From: Oscillospiraceae bacterium
Lineage (GTDB): Bacteria; Bacillota; Clostridia; Oscillospirales; Oscillospiraceae
Reading direction: 5' to 3'
Length of the DNA stretch: 35,577 nucleotides
Assembly: GCA_017412585.1 (NCBI GenBank)
Contig: JAFPXK010000021.1
Location: 1-35,577 of the forward strand
The number at the start of each line of letters is the position of its first letter. The first letter of the stretch is position 1. A program made the position numbers and the translations under genes. Below the pieces are notes generated by a model. It did not search any database. It worked only from the letters and a program-made list of their open reading frames with translations, and had not been told where the DNA came from. Positions 1-8,204 of this stretch are shown piece by piece.

Positions 1-183
1 CCCCAAGGGGAAGGCGGGGACGAATAGATAAAACTTTGCGCAGCCTTCCCCCTCGGGGGGAAGGTACCCCAGTGCGCACACTGGGGGGAATGAGGGGGCA
101 ATATTTCGGAAAGCTGCCGGTTATCGCCCCCTCATCCGTCACGGCCTGCGGCCGTGCCACCTTCTCCCCAAGGAGAAGGCGAG
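1..183. repeat. Composite of family A hairpin repeats
   Basis: The first 218 bases hold no gene. Bases 1-20 are the end of a forward A repeat cut by the window edge. A linker (21-42, containing CGAATAGATAAAACTTTGC) follows, then an inverted A copy (43-100), a second linker (101-124) and a complete forward A copy (125-183). A copies begin CGCCCCCTCATCCG, carry a variable first stem (here CACGGCC/GGCCGTG) and end in a CCTTCTCCCC/GGAGAAGG-type second stem. The same composite recurs at 32914-33100. Confidence 0.8.
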
Positions 184-218
184 GACGGCGTTTTCAGTGA
201 TGTGTGCCTTTGGCACGT

Positions 219-247
219 AAAAAACCGCCCTGTGGGCGGTTTTTTTT
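219..247 (-). terminator. Terminator of the MATE gene
   Basis: CCGCCC/GGGCGG stem with a 3-base loop, flanked by an A run on one side and a T run on the other, so it can work in both directions. It overlaps the stop codon of the leftward MATE gene. Confidence 0.8.
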
Positions 248-1754
248 ACTGCTTGTCGCCGGGGGTGGTCTCCCGGTCGGACTCCTGGATTTCCTCCGGA
301 GTGTCCTCCGGGATTTCCTCCCGGGCCGGTGTTTCCCCCTGCGGCGGGTCCTTTTTGCCGGCGGCGGTGAGGCCGTATTGCTTTTTATACCGCCGGATTA
401 CCGCTATGCTGACCACCGCCGCCATTACGCCGGAGGACAGATTGCTCACCAGCATCACCACGCCGGCGCTGGCCTCGCCCAGGGTGGTGCAGTGCTGCAG
501 CAGCCAGAACACGGGGATGCGGAACACGAACACACGGGCGAAGTTCAGCAGCAGCGTCAGCCGGGTTTTGCCCAGGCCGTACAGCAGCGCCAGCACCGCC
601 GCGTTCACCCCCAGGGGCACCGCCCCCAGGGCCTCGTAGCGGTAGACGGTGACGATCTCCCGGTGGAAGGCCGGGCTGCCGCTGTCGAACAGCCGGGCCA
701 GCACGTCAAGCTGCCACAGCTCCAAGGACGACACCACGCCGCCGATGATGACGTTGATGACCAGCGCGGCGTAAAACGCCTTCAGCACCCGCTCATACCG
801 TCCTGCGCCGTAATTCTGGCTGATGATGGCCGCCGTGCCCTCCTGGAAGCCGTTTTGGGGGTTGGTGGTGACGCCGCCCAGGTTGTTGGACACCCCCATG
901 GCCCCCACCAGGGTGGGGCCGTAGACGGTGCTCATGGCGTTGACCACCGTTTTGCCGAAGGCGAACAGGGCCTTTTCCGCAATGACCGGCGCCGACTGGA
1001 GCAGCATGGGCCTGACGGTGCGCCTGTCCATGGTCACGGCGGCGGGGGAGAAGCTGAAGGCGCCGTCGCCGGAGGCGACGCTGTTTTTCACCCCGAAGGC
1101 GAACATGGCCAGCTGGGACGCCAGGGACGCTACCGCGATCATCACCAGATCCCCCTCCAGCACATAGACGAACAGGGCCGTCAGCGACAGCTTCACGGCG
1201 ATGACCAGGAAGTTCAGATTCATGATGCGGCGGGAGTTGCCCCGGGCCCGCTCCACGGCGATGTAGACGTTGTTGAGAAACCTCACCACCATCACCAGCA
1301 GCTCCACCGCGAAGTAGGGCCGGCCTACGGCGATCAGCTCCTCCGGCGTGCCCGCCAGGCGGAGAAAGCCGTCGGTGAAGGGCAGGATGGCCAGCAGCAT
1401 CACCAGCCCTGCCGCCAGGCAGATGACGTACAGGCTGCTGACCCGGCGGCGCACCAGGGCCAAGTCCCCCTGGCCGTAGGCCAGGCTGATCTGGATGCCG
1501 GCGCCCACCGCCAGGCCGCCTCCCAGGGCGGACAGCAGCAAATTAATCTGGGACAGATACGCCACCGCCGACACCGACTCCTCGCTGATGTGGGCGGCCA
1601 TCATGGTGTCCAGGATGGTGAAGACCATGTTCAACCCCTGGTACAGCGCCAGCGGTGTGCCTACCGCCAGCACCACCTTCCACATGGTGCCGTTGAGGCT
1701 GCGCTCCAAAAAGCGCCGGTCTCGCTCTGTCAGGCTGGCTTTTACCTCCGCCAC
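246..1754 (-). CDS. MATE family multidrug/cation antiporter
   Basis: Integral membrane exporter of the MATE family, which couples sodium or proton entry to efflux of drugs or metabolites. The 502-residue length, many hydrophobic segments and an N-terminal half that starts GTPLALYQGLNMVFTILDTM (a MATE-type first helix) support the family. The last 40 or so residues form a charged Pro/Glu-rich cytoplasmic tail, longer than in most MATE proteins. I chose the GTG start at 1754 because a GGGGGAGG ribosome site lies 6-7 bases upstream. The frame is open for 26 more codons to 1832, but those read as non-conserved sequence. It is transcribed alone and ends in the hairpin at 219-247. Substrate cannot be told from sequence. 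Confidence 0.88.
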   Translation of the reverse strand: MAEVKASLTERDRRFLERSLNGTMWKVVLAVGTPLALYQGLNMVFTILDTMMAAHISEESVSAVAYLSQINLLLSALGGGLAVGAGIQISLAYGQGDLALVRRRVSSLYVICLAAGLVMLLAILPFTDGFLRLAGTPEELIAVGRPYFAVELLVMVVRFLNNVYIAVERARGNSRRIMNLNFLVIAVKLSLTALFVYVLEGDLVMIAVASLASQLAMFAFGVKNSVASGDGAFSFSPAAVTMDRRTVRPMLLQSAPVIAEKALFAFGKTVVNAMSTVYGPTLVGAMGVSNNLGGVTTNPQNGFQEGTAAIISQNYGAGRYERVLKAFYAALVINVIIGGVVSSLELWQLDVLARLFDSGSPAFHREIVTVYRYEALGAVPLGVNAAVLALLYGLGKTRLTLLLNFARVFVFRIPVFWLLQHCTTLGEASAGVVMLVSNLSSGVMAAVVSIAVIRRYKKQYGLTAAGKKDPPQGETPAREEIPEDTPEEIQESDRETTPGDKQ

Positions 1755-1952
1755 GCCCTTCCTCCCCCTTTCAGGTTCATATCGGCCAGAAGCATACGCC
1801 AAAACACCGGGATTTGCTACGGAAAAACACACCCTTTTCCCTGTTTTCTACTGTTTTTTCAACACTTCTCTCCCCTGCCGGAGAGCGGCGTCACCGTTGC
1901 TCGCATGAGAGGGCGCCTTTTGGGCGAGTTTTCGCCTTTTTGCGTCTAATGG

Positions 1953-1981
1953 TGGAAATCCGGCCCGGTTTCGTGTATGCT
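1953..1981 (+). promoter_or_regulatory. Possible promoter of the aldo/keto reductase gene
   Basis: TGGAAA, 17-base spacer, TATGCT, followed 30 bases later by an AAAGGAGA ribosome site. Both hexamers are imperfect. The 256-base gap to the divergent MATE gene shows nothing else clear. Confidence 0.4.
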
Positions 1982-2010
1982 ATGGTAAATTCGGCAAAGG
2001 AGACAATACC

Positions 2011-3135
2011 ATGTCTATTGTATTGGACAAGAAGCTGGGCTTCGGCGCCATGCGCCTGCCCCTAATCAACCGGGACGACCCCGCCTCCATTGACCACGAT
2101 CAGGTGGAGCGGATGGTGGACACGTTTATGGAGCGGGGCTTCCGGTACTTCGACACCGCCTATCCCTATCACGAGGGCTGCTCGGAGACGGCGCTGCGGC
2201 AGGCTCTGGTGGCGCGCTATCCCCGGGACAGCTTTCTGCTGGCGGACAAGATGCCCATTTTGCAGGTGAAGGGAGCCGAGGACTACCAGCGGTTTTTCGA
2301 CACCCAGCGTGAACGCTGCGGCGTGGACTACTTCGACGTGTATCTGCTGCACAATCTGGGCCGGGACCGGTACCCCAACACGGAGAAATTCGGCGGCTTC
2401 GCCTTCCTGCGCCGCCTGAAGGAGCAGGGGCTGGCCAAAAACATCGGCTTTTCCTTCCACGACGACGCCGACACCCTGGACCGCATCCTCACCGACCACC
2501 CGGAGGTGGACGTGGTGCAGCTTCAGATCAACTATCTGGACTGGGACGGGGCCGTGGCCCAGTCGGGCCGGTGCTACGACACCGCCCTGCGCCATGGCAA
2601 GGAGGTCATCGTCATGGAGCCGGTGAAGGGCGGACAGCTGGCCCGGCTGCCGGAGAGCGCCATGGACCTCTTCCGTCGCCATTACGGGGAGGGCGGCCCC
2701 TCCCCCGCCAGCCTGGCGGTGCGGTACGCCGCCTCCCTGCCGGGGGTGAAGGTGGTGCTCAGCGGCATGAGCGACCTTGACCAGCTTACCGACAACACCG
2801 GCTATATGCAGGACTTCCGCCCTCTGGACGAAGGGGAGCAGGCCTTGGCCCGCAGCATCGCCGGGGAGCTGAAAAAGGCCATCCGGGTAAGCTGCACCGG
2901 CTGCCGCTACTGCATGGAGGTGTGCCCCATGAACATCGCCATTCCCGACTATTTTGGCCTTTTGAACCTCCACGCCGTCACCGGCGGCAAGACCAACATG
3001 TACTACCAGCGCTACGCCATGAACCACGGCAAGGCGTCGGAGTGCCTCCACTGCGGGCTGTGCGAGAAAAACTGCCCCCAGCACATCCCCATCCGGGAGA
3101 TGCTGGAGGAATTCGCCGGGCTGTACGAGGGATAA
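2011..3135 (+). CDS. Aldo/keto reductase with C-terminal 4Fe-4S ferredoxin domain
   Basis: Oxidoreductase of the AKR superfamily, in the clostridial subgroup that carries an extra ferredoxin-like domain. The (beta/alpha)8 domain covers about residues 1-270. Its catalytic tetrad is visible as D48, Y53, K80 and H114 (in DTAYPYHEG, LADKMP and YLLHN). The C-terminal domain has two cluster motifs: C295-x2-C298-x2-C301-x3-C305-P and C345-x2-C348-x2-C351-x3-C355-P. This suggests electron exchange with ferredoxin or a flavoprotein instead of, or besides, NAD(P)H. The ATG at 2011 follows AAAGGAGA at good spacing. It stands alone between the divergent MATE gene and a strong terminator at 3153. The substrate is unknown. 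Confidence 0.92.
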   Translation: MSIVLDKKLGFGAMRLPLINRDDPASIDHDQVERMVDTFMERGFRYFDTAYPYHEGCSETALRQALVARYPRDSFLLADKMPILQVKGAEDYQRFFDTQRERCGVDYFDVYLLHNLGRDRYPNTEKFGGFAFLRRLKEQGLAKNIGFSFHDDADTLDRILTDHPEVDVVQLQINYLDWDGAVAQSGRCYDTALRHGKEVIVMEPVKGGQLARLPESAMDLFRRHYGEGGPSPASLAVRYAASLPGVKVVLSGMSDLDQLTDNTGYMQDFRPLDEGEQALARSIAGELKKAIRVSCTGCRYCMEVCPMNIAIPDYFGLLNLHAVTGGKTNMYYQRYAMNHGKASECLHCGLCEKNCPQHIPIREMLEEFAGLYEG

Positions 3136-3152
3136 TTTCTATTATTTCGCCA

Positions 3153-3187
3153 AAAAATCCGCCGAATTTTCGGCGGATTTTTCTTTT
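3153..3187 (+). terminator. Terminator of the aldo/keto reductase gene
   Basis: Long AT-flanked stem (AAAAATCCGCCGA / TCGGCGGATTTTT) followed by a T-rich run, 17 bases after the stop codon. Confidence 0.88.
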
Positions 3188-3193
3188 TTTGTT

Positions 3194-3223
3194 TTGTTCG
3201 ATTACACAAATACGTGGTATAAT
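3194..3223 (+). promoter_or_regulatory. Promoter of the galactanase gene (extended -10)
   Basis: A perfect TATAAT at 3218-3223 preceded by TG and one base (TGGTATAAT), i.e. an extended -10. The -35 is weak (TTGTTC at 3194-3199). Confidence 0.65.
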
Positions 3224-3234
3224 AAAGTGCTGAT

Positions 3235-3255
3235 TTTTGTGGGGAATCCACAAAA
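3235..3255 (+). promoter_or_regulatory. Inverted repeat in the galactanase leader
   Basis: Perfect 8-base inverted repeat (TTTTGTGG, 5 bases, CCACAAAA) starting 12 bases after the -10. The position fits an operator for a sugar-responsive regulator or a leader hairpin. No regulator is encoded nearby, so the role is a guess. Confidence 0.4.
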
Positions 3256-3294
3256 GGAAATGGCGCAAATCACAGCGAGAAAAGAGGAACGCCC

Positions 3295-6200
3295 ATGAAA
3301 CGAGGATGGCAAAAATGGCTGGCGACGGCCCTGGCGGTGGTGATGGTGTTTTCCATCATGCCCAGGGTCACCTTCGCCCAGGACGACAACCTGCTGACCA
3401 ACGGCAGCTTTGAGACGGATTTCTGGGAGGATCATTCCTGGTCTGTCGTTCCGGAAAATTGGGGCACGCAGGAAACCGTTACCGCAAAATGGTCCTCTGA
3501 TGCGGCATACGAGGGCACGTATGCTTTTCATTACTGGTCGGAGAGCGCCCAGGTGATGACCATTTCCCAGACCGTGACCCTGACGGCGGGCAGCTACACT
3601 CTGTCCTTCCGGAACCAGGGCGCCAGCGCCACGGTGCAGGGCTTCATCGGCACCATGGACGGCAAGGCCGTCACCCCCACCGGCTGGGGCACATGGGACG
3701 GCGTCAGCGACGGCTTTACCGTCACCGCCGACGGCGATTACACCGTGGGCGTGCGGCTGAACCTGTCCGACGGCGGTTGGGGCGATCTGGACGAACTGCG
3801 TCTGGTGAAGCAGTCCGGCCAGGCCACCCCTACCGACGGCCTTTACGTCACCCCCGGCACTGTTTCCGCCGAGGCGGGGGACACCCTCTCCTTTACCGCC
3901 CAATGGGTGAGCGGCGGCGCGGCGGCCGGCGCCGTGCCGGAGGGGTATTCCCTGTGGTGGTGGCTGGATAGCTGGAACGAACACCAGGACGGCAACACCG
4001 ACGGCGTGCTGTCCAACGACAACGGCAGCGGCAAGACCCTGACCTGCGGCCTCACCGTGCCCAGCGAGGGCACCTATTATCTGGCGGCGGAGCTGAAGCA
4101 GGGCGACACCCAGGTGGCCATCACTTACGCCACCGTCACCGTCACCGCGGCCCCTGCCGCCGTGGAGGACAATTTGAACGTGAGCCGCATCAAGTTCCAA
4201 AACAGCGGTTTCATCCGGGGCATGGACGTGTCCTCGGTGCTGGCGCTGGAGCAGAGCGGCGTGAAATTCTACGATGAAAACGGCGTCGAGGGCGACCTCT
4301 TCAAGATTCTGGCGGATAACGGGGTGAATTACATCCGGGTCCGGGTGTGGAACAACCCCTACGACAGCCAGGGCATGGGCTACGGCGGCGGCAACAACGA
4401 CGTGGCCAAGGCCGCCGCCATTGGCAAGCGGGCCGCGGACAACGGCATGAAGCTGCTGGTGGACTTCCACTACTCCGACTTCTGGGCCGACCCCGGCAAG
4501 CAGAAGACCCCCAAGGCCTGGGCCAACATGACCGTTGACCAGAAGGCCCAGGCGGTGCAGACCTTTACCGCCGACGCCCTGACCGCCATTAAGAACGCCG
4601 GGGCGGACGTGGGCATGGTGCAGATCGGCAACGAGACCACCCAATCCATCTGCGGCGAGAGTACCTGGGCCAACATGGCCAAGATCTACAACGCCGGTGC
4701 GGCCGCCGTCCGGGCCTTTGACAAAGACGTGCTGGTGGCAGTGCATTTCACCAATCCGGAGAAGACCGCCGCCATGAAGGGTCTGGCGGACAAGCTCCAT
4801 GAGAACAACGTGGATTACGACGTGTTTGCCACCTCCTATTACCCCTACTGGCACGGCAGCCTCACCAATCTCACCGCCGTGCTGGACTACGCCGCCACCA
4901 CCTACGGCAAGTACGCCATGGTGGCGGAGACCTCCTACGCCTACACCCTGGACGACTCCGACGGCTTTGACAACACCGTGAGCCGCCTGGGCAACAACGT
5001 GGGTGACAACCTGCTGTGGCCCTTCACCCCCCAGGGGCAGGCCACCGAGGTCCGCGAGGTGATGAACGCCGTCAACAACGTGTCCGGCGGCAAGGGCCTG
5101 GGCGTGTTCTACTGGGAGGGCGCCTGGGTCACCGTGGGGGACACCACCGGCCTCACCGGCGACGATCTGGCGGACAAGCGCAAGGCCAACAGCGCCCTGT
5201 GGGAGCAAAACGGCGTCGGCTGGGCGGCCAGCTACGCCAGCGAATACGACCCCAACGACGCGGGCAAGTGGTACGGCGGCAGCGCCGTGGACAACCAGGC
5301 CTTCTTCGGCCCCGACGGCGTGATGCTCCGGTCGCTGAAGGTGTTCAAATACGTGGAAACCGGCGCGGTGAACACCCTGCTGTCGGTGGAGAGCGTGGAG
5401 GCGCCCGTCCTCACCGTCACCGAGGGCCAGGCCGTCACCCTGCCCGGCACCCTGGCCGTCACCTACTCCGACAGCCAGGAGCCTGTGGCGGAGACGGTGG
5501 TGTGGAATGCCGATGACGTGGCGGCCCTGGCCGACGCCAAGGGCGGACAGAGCTGCACCGTACACGGCACGGTGACCCTCAGCCGCACGGCGGAGGACGG
5601 CGACTACAAGGGCCTTACCTCCGCTCCCGTCACCTGCACCGTCACGGTGAAGCACGTGAACCTCCTCACCGGCGACGACGCCAGCTTTGAGGGCGGCAGC
5701 GGCCGCTTCACCCTGCAAAACGCCGCCATTACCACGGACGATCCCTTTGAGGGCGCCCACGCCGTCCACTGGTATCTGAAAAACGGCGGCACCGGCACCG
5801 TTATCTACAAAGGCCCCCAGGGGGCGGGCGTCACCCTGCCGGAGGGCACCTACACCTTCGCCGTGAAGGCCCAGGGCAACAGCGGCGAGGCCGTCAGGCT
5901 GTCCGTCACCGACGGCAGCGCCACCCTTGCCACCGGCACCGATACGGCGCTGACGGGCTGGGCGGCGTGGCAGGAGAGCACCGTCACCTTCACCCTGACC
6001 CGGGAAACCGCCGTGTACCCCACCATGACCATCGCCATCCAGCCCGGCGGTTGGGGCACTCTGGACGCCATGGAGCTGTACGCCGTGGTGGCGGAAACTG
6101 CGGCGGACAATCAACGGCCCACCGCCCGGGAGAACCTGATGTACACCGGGCAGGCCCTGGCGCTGGTGAATCCGCCCAAGGAGGCCCTGCCGGGCTACGC

Positions 6201-7812
6201 CATCCGGTACAGCCTGGACGGCACCACCTGGACGGAGACCGTTGCCACCGCCACCGACGCCGGAGACTACACCGTTCACGCCCGGTATGAGGGCAACAGC
6301 ACCCACCCCGGCACCCTGGCCCTGGAGGATATAAGCGTTACCATCGCCAAGGCCCCCGGACAGGCGACGGCACCGGAGCTGCGCTGGAGCATGCCCGGCA
6401 GCACGGAAGGCCAGGGCGAAGAGCGGCAGTTCTACACCGTGGGCATCGAGGGAAAAGAAGGACAGGTCTATGTCATCGCGCCCCAGGGACAGGAGCCCGA
6501 TTGGAGCGCCGCCGCGGCCCCGGATGAGGACGGCCTGGTGGCATTCAGCGGTCTGGACGCCGCCACCACCTACGATATTTACACCCGGACAGCAGGCGAC
6601 GGCAACCACACCGAAGCCACCGCCAAGCTCACCTACACCACCGGCCTTTACAGCGTCAGCAAGGCGGGCTACGACTACGTAGGCGAGACCATCACCGTCA
6701 CCCCCGAGCCGGAGGACGCCCCGGGCCTCACCTACCGCTGGTACCACGCAAAGGCGTCGGAGGAATTGGGCATGGTGCGGGAGGAGACGCCCATCTCCGG
6801 CGCGGAAAGCGCCTCCTACACCATCACCCAGGAGGATCTGGGCTGGTATCTCTGTGTGGAGATCCGTAAGAACGGCGCCTCCCTGATGGAGAGCGAGTTC
6901 GGCCCCGTCACCTACTGGCCCGCCCGGTTCCTCACCGTCACCCTGTCCGCCGACGCCCTCACCGGTGACGGCACCAAGGCTGTGGGGCCTGCCGTCACCG
7001 TGAAGGCCGACGAGCTGGTGCTGACCCAGGGCAAGGACTACACCCTGTCCGGCCAGCTTACCTCCGCCGCCTTCGGCACCCACACCATCACCGTCACCGG
7101 CTGCGGGCGCTTTGAGGGCACCCATGACATCACCTGGACCCTGTCCGCCGCCGAGAGCCGGAAGGAGACACGGGAGGATGCGTGGGGCAAGCCCATCGTC
7201 ACCGACACGGTTTCCGTCCCCGGCGCTCCCGCCGCAGCCGTCAGCGCCATCACCCCCGCCAAGGCCCTGGCCCTGCTGGGGGAGGACAGCTATTACGCGA
7301 GCCCGTCGCTCCTCTTCTACCTCCAGGCTGAGAGCAGGACCTACGCCCAGCTCTCCGGCGCCGAGGTCAACGCCCTGGCGGACCTGCGCAGAGCCAGCGC
7401 CGGGCTGCAGATGGGGCAGTATATGGCCCTGCGCTTCTATTGCCGGGAGGGAGACGGCGCCGCCCAGGCCCTGACGGAGCTGAATGAAAGCGTCACCGTC
7501 TCCGTGACCATCCCGGATGCGCTGCGCAACGCCCCCACGGGCTTCCGCCGCACGTTTACCCTGGTGCGCGTCCATGACGGCGTGGCCATGGCCCTGCCCA
7601 CCACCCGCAGCGGCAACGTGCTTACCGCCGCCACCGACCGGTTCTCCACCTACGTCATCGCCTACCAGGATACCCCGCTGTGGACCCCCGCCGCCGATGG
7701 GCCCGTGAACTCCGCCGCCACCGGCGATCACGGCGTGGTGCTGTGGAGCGTGCTGGTGCTGTGTAGCGCCCTGGCGCTGCCTGTGGTCACCCGCCGCAGA
7801 CGGGCGGAGTAA
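3295..7812 (+). CDS. Secreted, surface-anchored GH53 endo-beta-1,4-galactanase, multidomain
   Basis: Extracellular enzyme predicted to cut beta-1,4-galactan side chains of pectin or arabinogalactan I. A signal peptide covers residues 1-28, with cleavage after TFA. Residues about 33-175 form a beta-rich carbohydrate-binding-like module ending GGWGDLDELRL. The GH53 catalytic barrel runs from FIRGMD (about 304) to about 690, with acid/base E447 in QIGNET and nucleophile E545 in VAETSYA. A bacterial Ig-like module follows (about 700-780). A second binding-like module (about 785-935) ends GGWGTLDAMEL and is visibly related to the first. Further Ig/MBG/FN3-like modules fill the rest. The C-terminus has AATGD, a hydrophobic helix and RRRR, resembling a degenerate sortase signal or simple membrane anchor. 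Much longer than single-domain GH53 enzymes. No sugar transporter or regulator is adjacent. Confidence 0.93.
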   Translation: MKRGWQKWLATALAVVMVFSIMPRVTFAQDDNLLTNGSFETDFWEDHSWSVVPENWGTQETVTAKWSSDAAYEGTYAFHYWSESAQVMTISQTVTLTAGSYTLSFRNQGASATVQGFIGTMDGKAVTPTGWGTWDGVSDGFTVTADGDYTVGVRLNLSDGGWGDLDELRLVKQSGQATPTDGLYVTPGTVSAEAGDTLSFTAQWVSGGAAAGAVPEGYSLWWWLDSWNEHQDGNTDGVLSNDNGSGKTLTCGLTVPSEGTYYLAAELKQGDTQVAITYATVTVTAAPAAVEDNLNVSRIKFQNSGFIRGMDVSSVLALEQSGVKFYDENGVEGDLFKILADNGVNYIRVRVWNNPYDSQGMGYGGGNNDVAKAAAIGKRAADNGMKLLVDFHYSDFWADPGKQKTPKAWANMTVDQKAQAVQTFTADALTAIKNAGADVGMVQIGNETTQSICGESTWANMAKIYNAGAAAVRAFDKDVLVAVHFTNPEKTAAMKGLADKLHENNVDYDVFATSYYPYWHGSLTNLTAVLDYAATTYGKYAMVAETSYAYTLDDSDGFDNTVSRLGNNVGDNLLWPFTPQGQATEVREVMNAVNNVSGGKGLGVFYWEGAWVTVGDTTGLTGDDLADKRKANSALWEQNGVGWAASYASEYDPNDAGKWYGGSAVDNQAFFGPDGVMLRSLKVFKYVETGAVNTLLSVESVEAPVLTVTEGQAVTLPGTLAVTYSDSQEPVAETVVWNADDVAALADAKGGQSCTVHGTVTLSRTAEDGDYKGLTSAPVTCTVTVKHVNLLTGDDASFEGGSGRFTLQNAAITTDDPFEGAHAVHWYLKNGGTGTVIYKGPQGAGVTLPEGTYTFAVKAQGNSGEAVRLSVTDGSATLATGTDTALTGWAAWQESTVTFTLTRETAVYPTMTIAIQPGGWGTLDAMELYAVVAETAADNQRPTARENLMYTGQALALVNPPKEALPGYAIRYSLDGTTWTETVATATDAGDYTVHARYEGNSTHPGTLALEDISVTIAKAPGQATAPELRWSMPGSTEGQGEERQFYTVGIEGKEGQVYVIAPQGQEPDWSAAAAPDEDGLVAFSGLDAATTYDIYTRTAGDGNHTEATAKLTYTTGLYSVSKAGYDYVGETITVTPEPEDAPGLTYRWYHAKASEELGMVREETPISGAESASYTITQEDLGWYLCVEIRKNGASLMESEFGPVTYWPARFLTVTLSADALTGDGTKAVGPAVTVKADELVLTQGKDYTLSGQLTSAAFGTHTITVTGCGRFEGTHDITWTLSAAESRKETREDAWGKPIVTDTVSVPGAPAAAVSAITPAKALALLGEDSYYASPSLLFYLQAESRTYAQLSGAEVNALADLRRASAGLQMGQYMALRFYCREGDGAAQALTELNESVTVSVTIPDALRNAPTGFRRTFTLVRVHDGVAMALPTTRSGNVLTAATDRFSTYVIAYQDTPLWTPAADGPVNSAATGDHGVVLWSVLVLCSALALPVVTRRRRAE

Positions 7813-7854
7813 ACGAGGCGCTGCCGGGATCAACATGGGATGATAGTATCGCCG

Positions 7855-7888
7855 AAAGGAGGCGGGCCGTGGGCCCGCCTCCTTTTTT
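7855..7888 (+). terminator. Terminator of the galactanase gene
   Basis: GGAGGCGGG/CCCGCCTCC stem followed by seven Ts, about 40 bases after the stop codon. Confidence 0.9.
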
Positions 7889-7933
7889 TGGGGTTTTATT
7901 ATACTCTTCGTGGCGGTCATCGCCGCCGGGGTC

Positions 7934-8046
7934 GGCGGGACACGCAGGTCCCGCCCTACGGAGGGGTGTCGTTGCCTTGTTGTATTTATCCAACCTTGTC
8001 GGGTGTTGGTGGCGGGGTAGGGCGGAGCAGAGCCCCGCCCCTACGG
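7934..8046. repeat. Two family B palindromes
   Basis: GGCGGGAC...GTCCCGCCCTACGG at 7934-7961 and GGGCGGAGCAGAGCCCCGCC followed by CCTACGG at 8020-8046. Both are short hairpins ending in the shared CGCCC(C)TACGG. They lie in the roughly 270-base gap between two terminators, where no gene is seen. Confidence 0.75.
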
Positions 8047-8091
8047 AGGGAGACGGTGCCGCTTGCCATTCATCCGGCCCTGCTGCGCCAT

Positions 8092-8146
8092 CGCCCCCTC
8101 ATCCGTCAGCTTCGCTGACACCTTCTCCCCAAGGAGAAGGCGGGGG
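8092..8146 (+). repeat. Family A double-hairpin repeat
   Basis: Starts CGCCCCCTCATCCG, has first stem GTCAGC/GCTGAC with loop TTC, and second stem CTTCTCC/GGAGAAG. The preceding 45 bases are the C linker (…GCCATTCATCCGGCCC…) that joins B to A elements elsewhere in the window. Confidence 0.8.
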
Positions 8147-8153
8147 AGGCGCG

Positions 8154-8180
8154 AAAAAAGCAGCCTTGCGGCTGCTTTTT
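8154..8180 (-). terminator. Terminator at the end of the miaB-to-HAD operon
   Basis: AAAAGCAGCC, 4-base loop, GGCTGCTTTT. The leftward strand reads into a T run 25 bases past the HAD stop codon. Confidence 0.85.
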
Positions 8181-8204
8181 CTTTATGCAAATACTCGCTG
8201 TGCT

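Noticed and set aside
204..1949. A 581-codon rightward frame opposite the MATE gene
   Set aside because: Gln/His/Arg-rich shadow of the MATE gene, with no ribosome site or domain.
3202..7920. A 1572-codon open frame on the strand opposite the galactanase gene
   Set aside because: It is the antisense of a GC-rich gene with clear signal peptide and GH53 motifs. Its translation is low-complexity Gly/Ala/His/Val with no domain.
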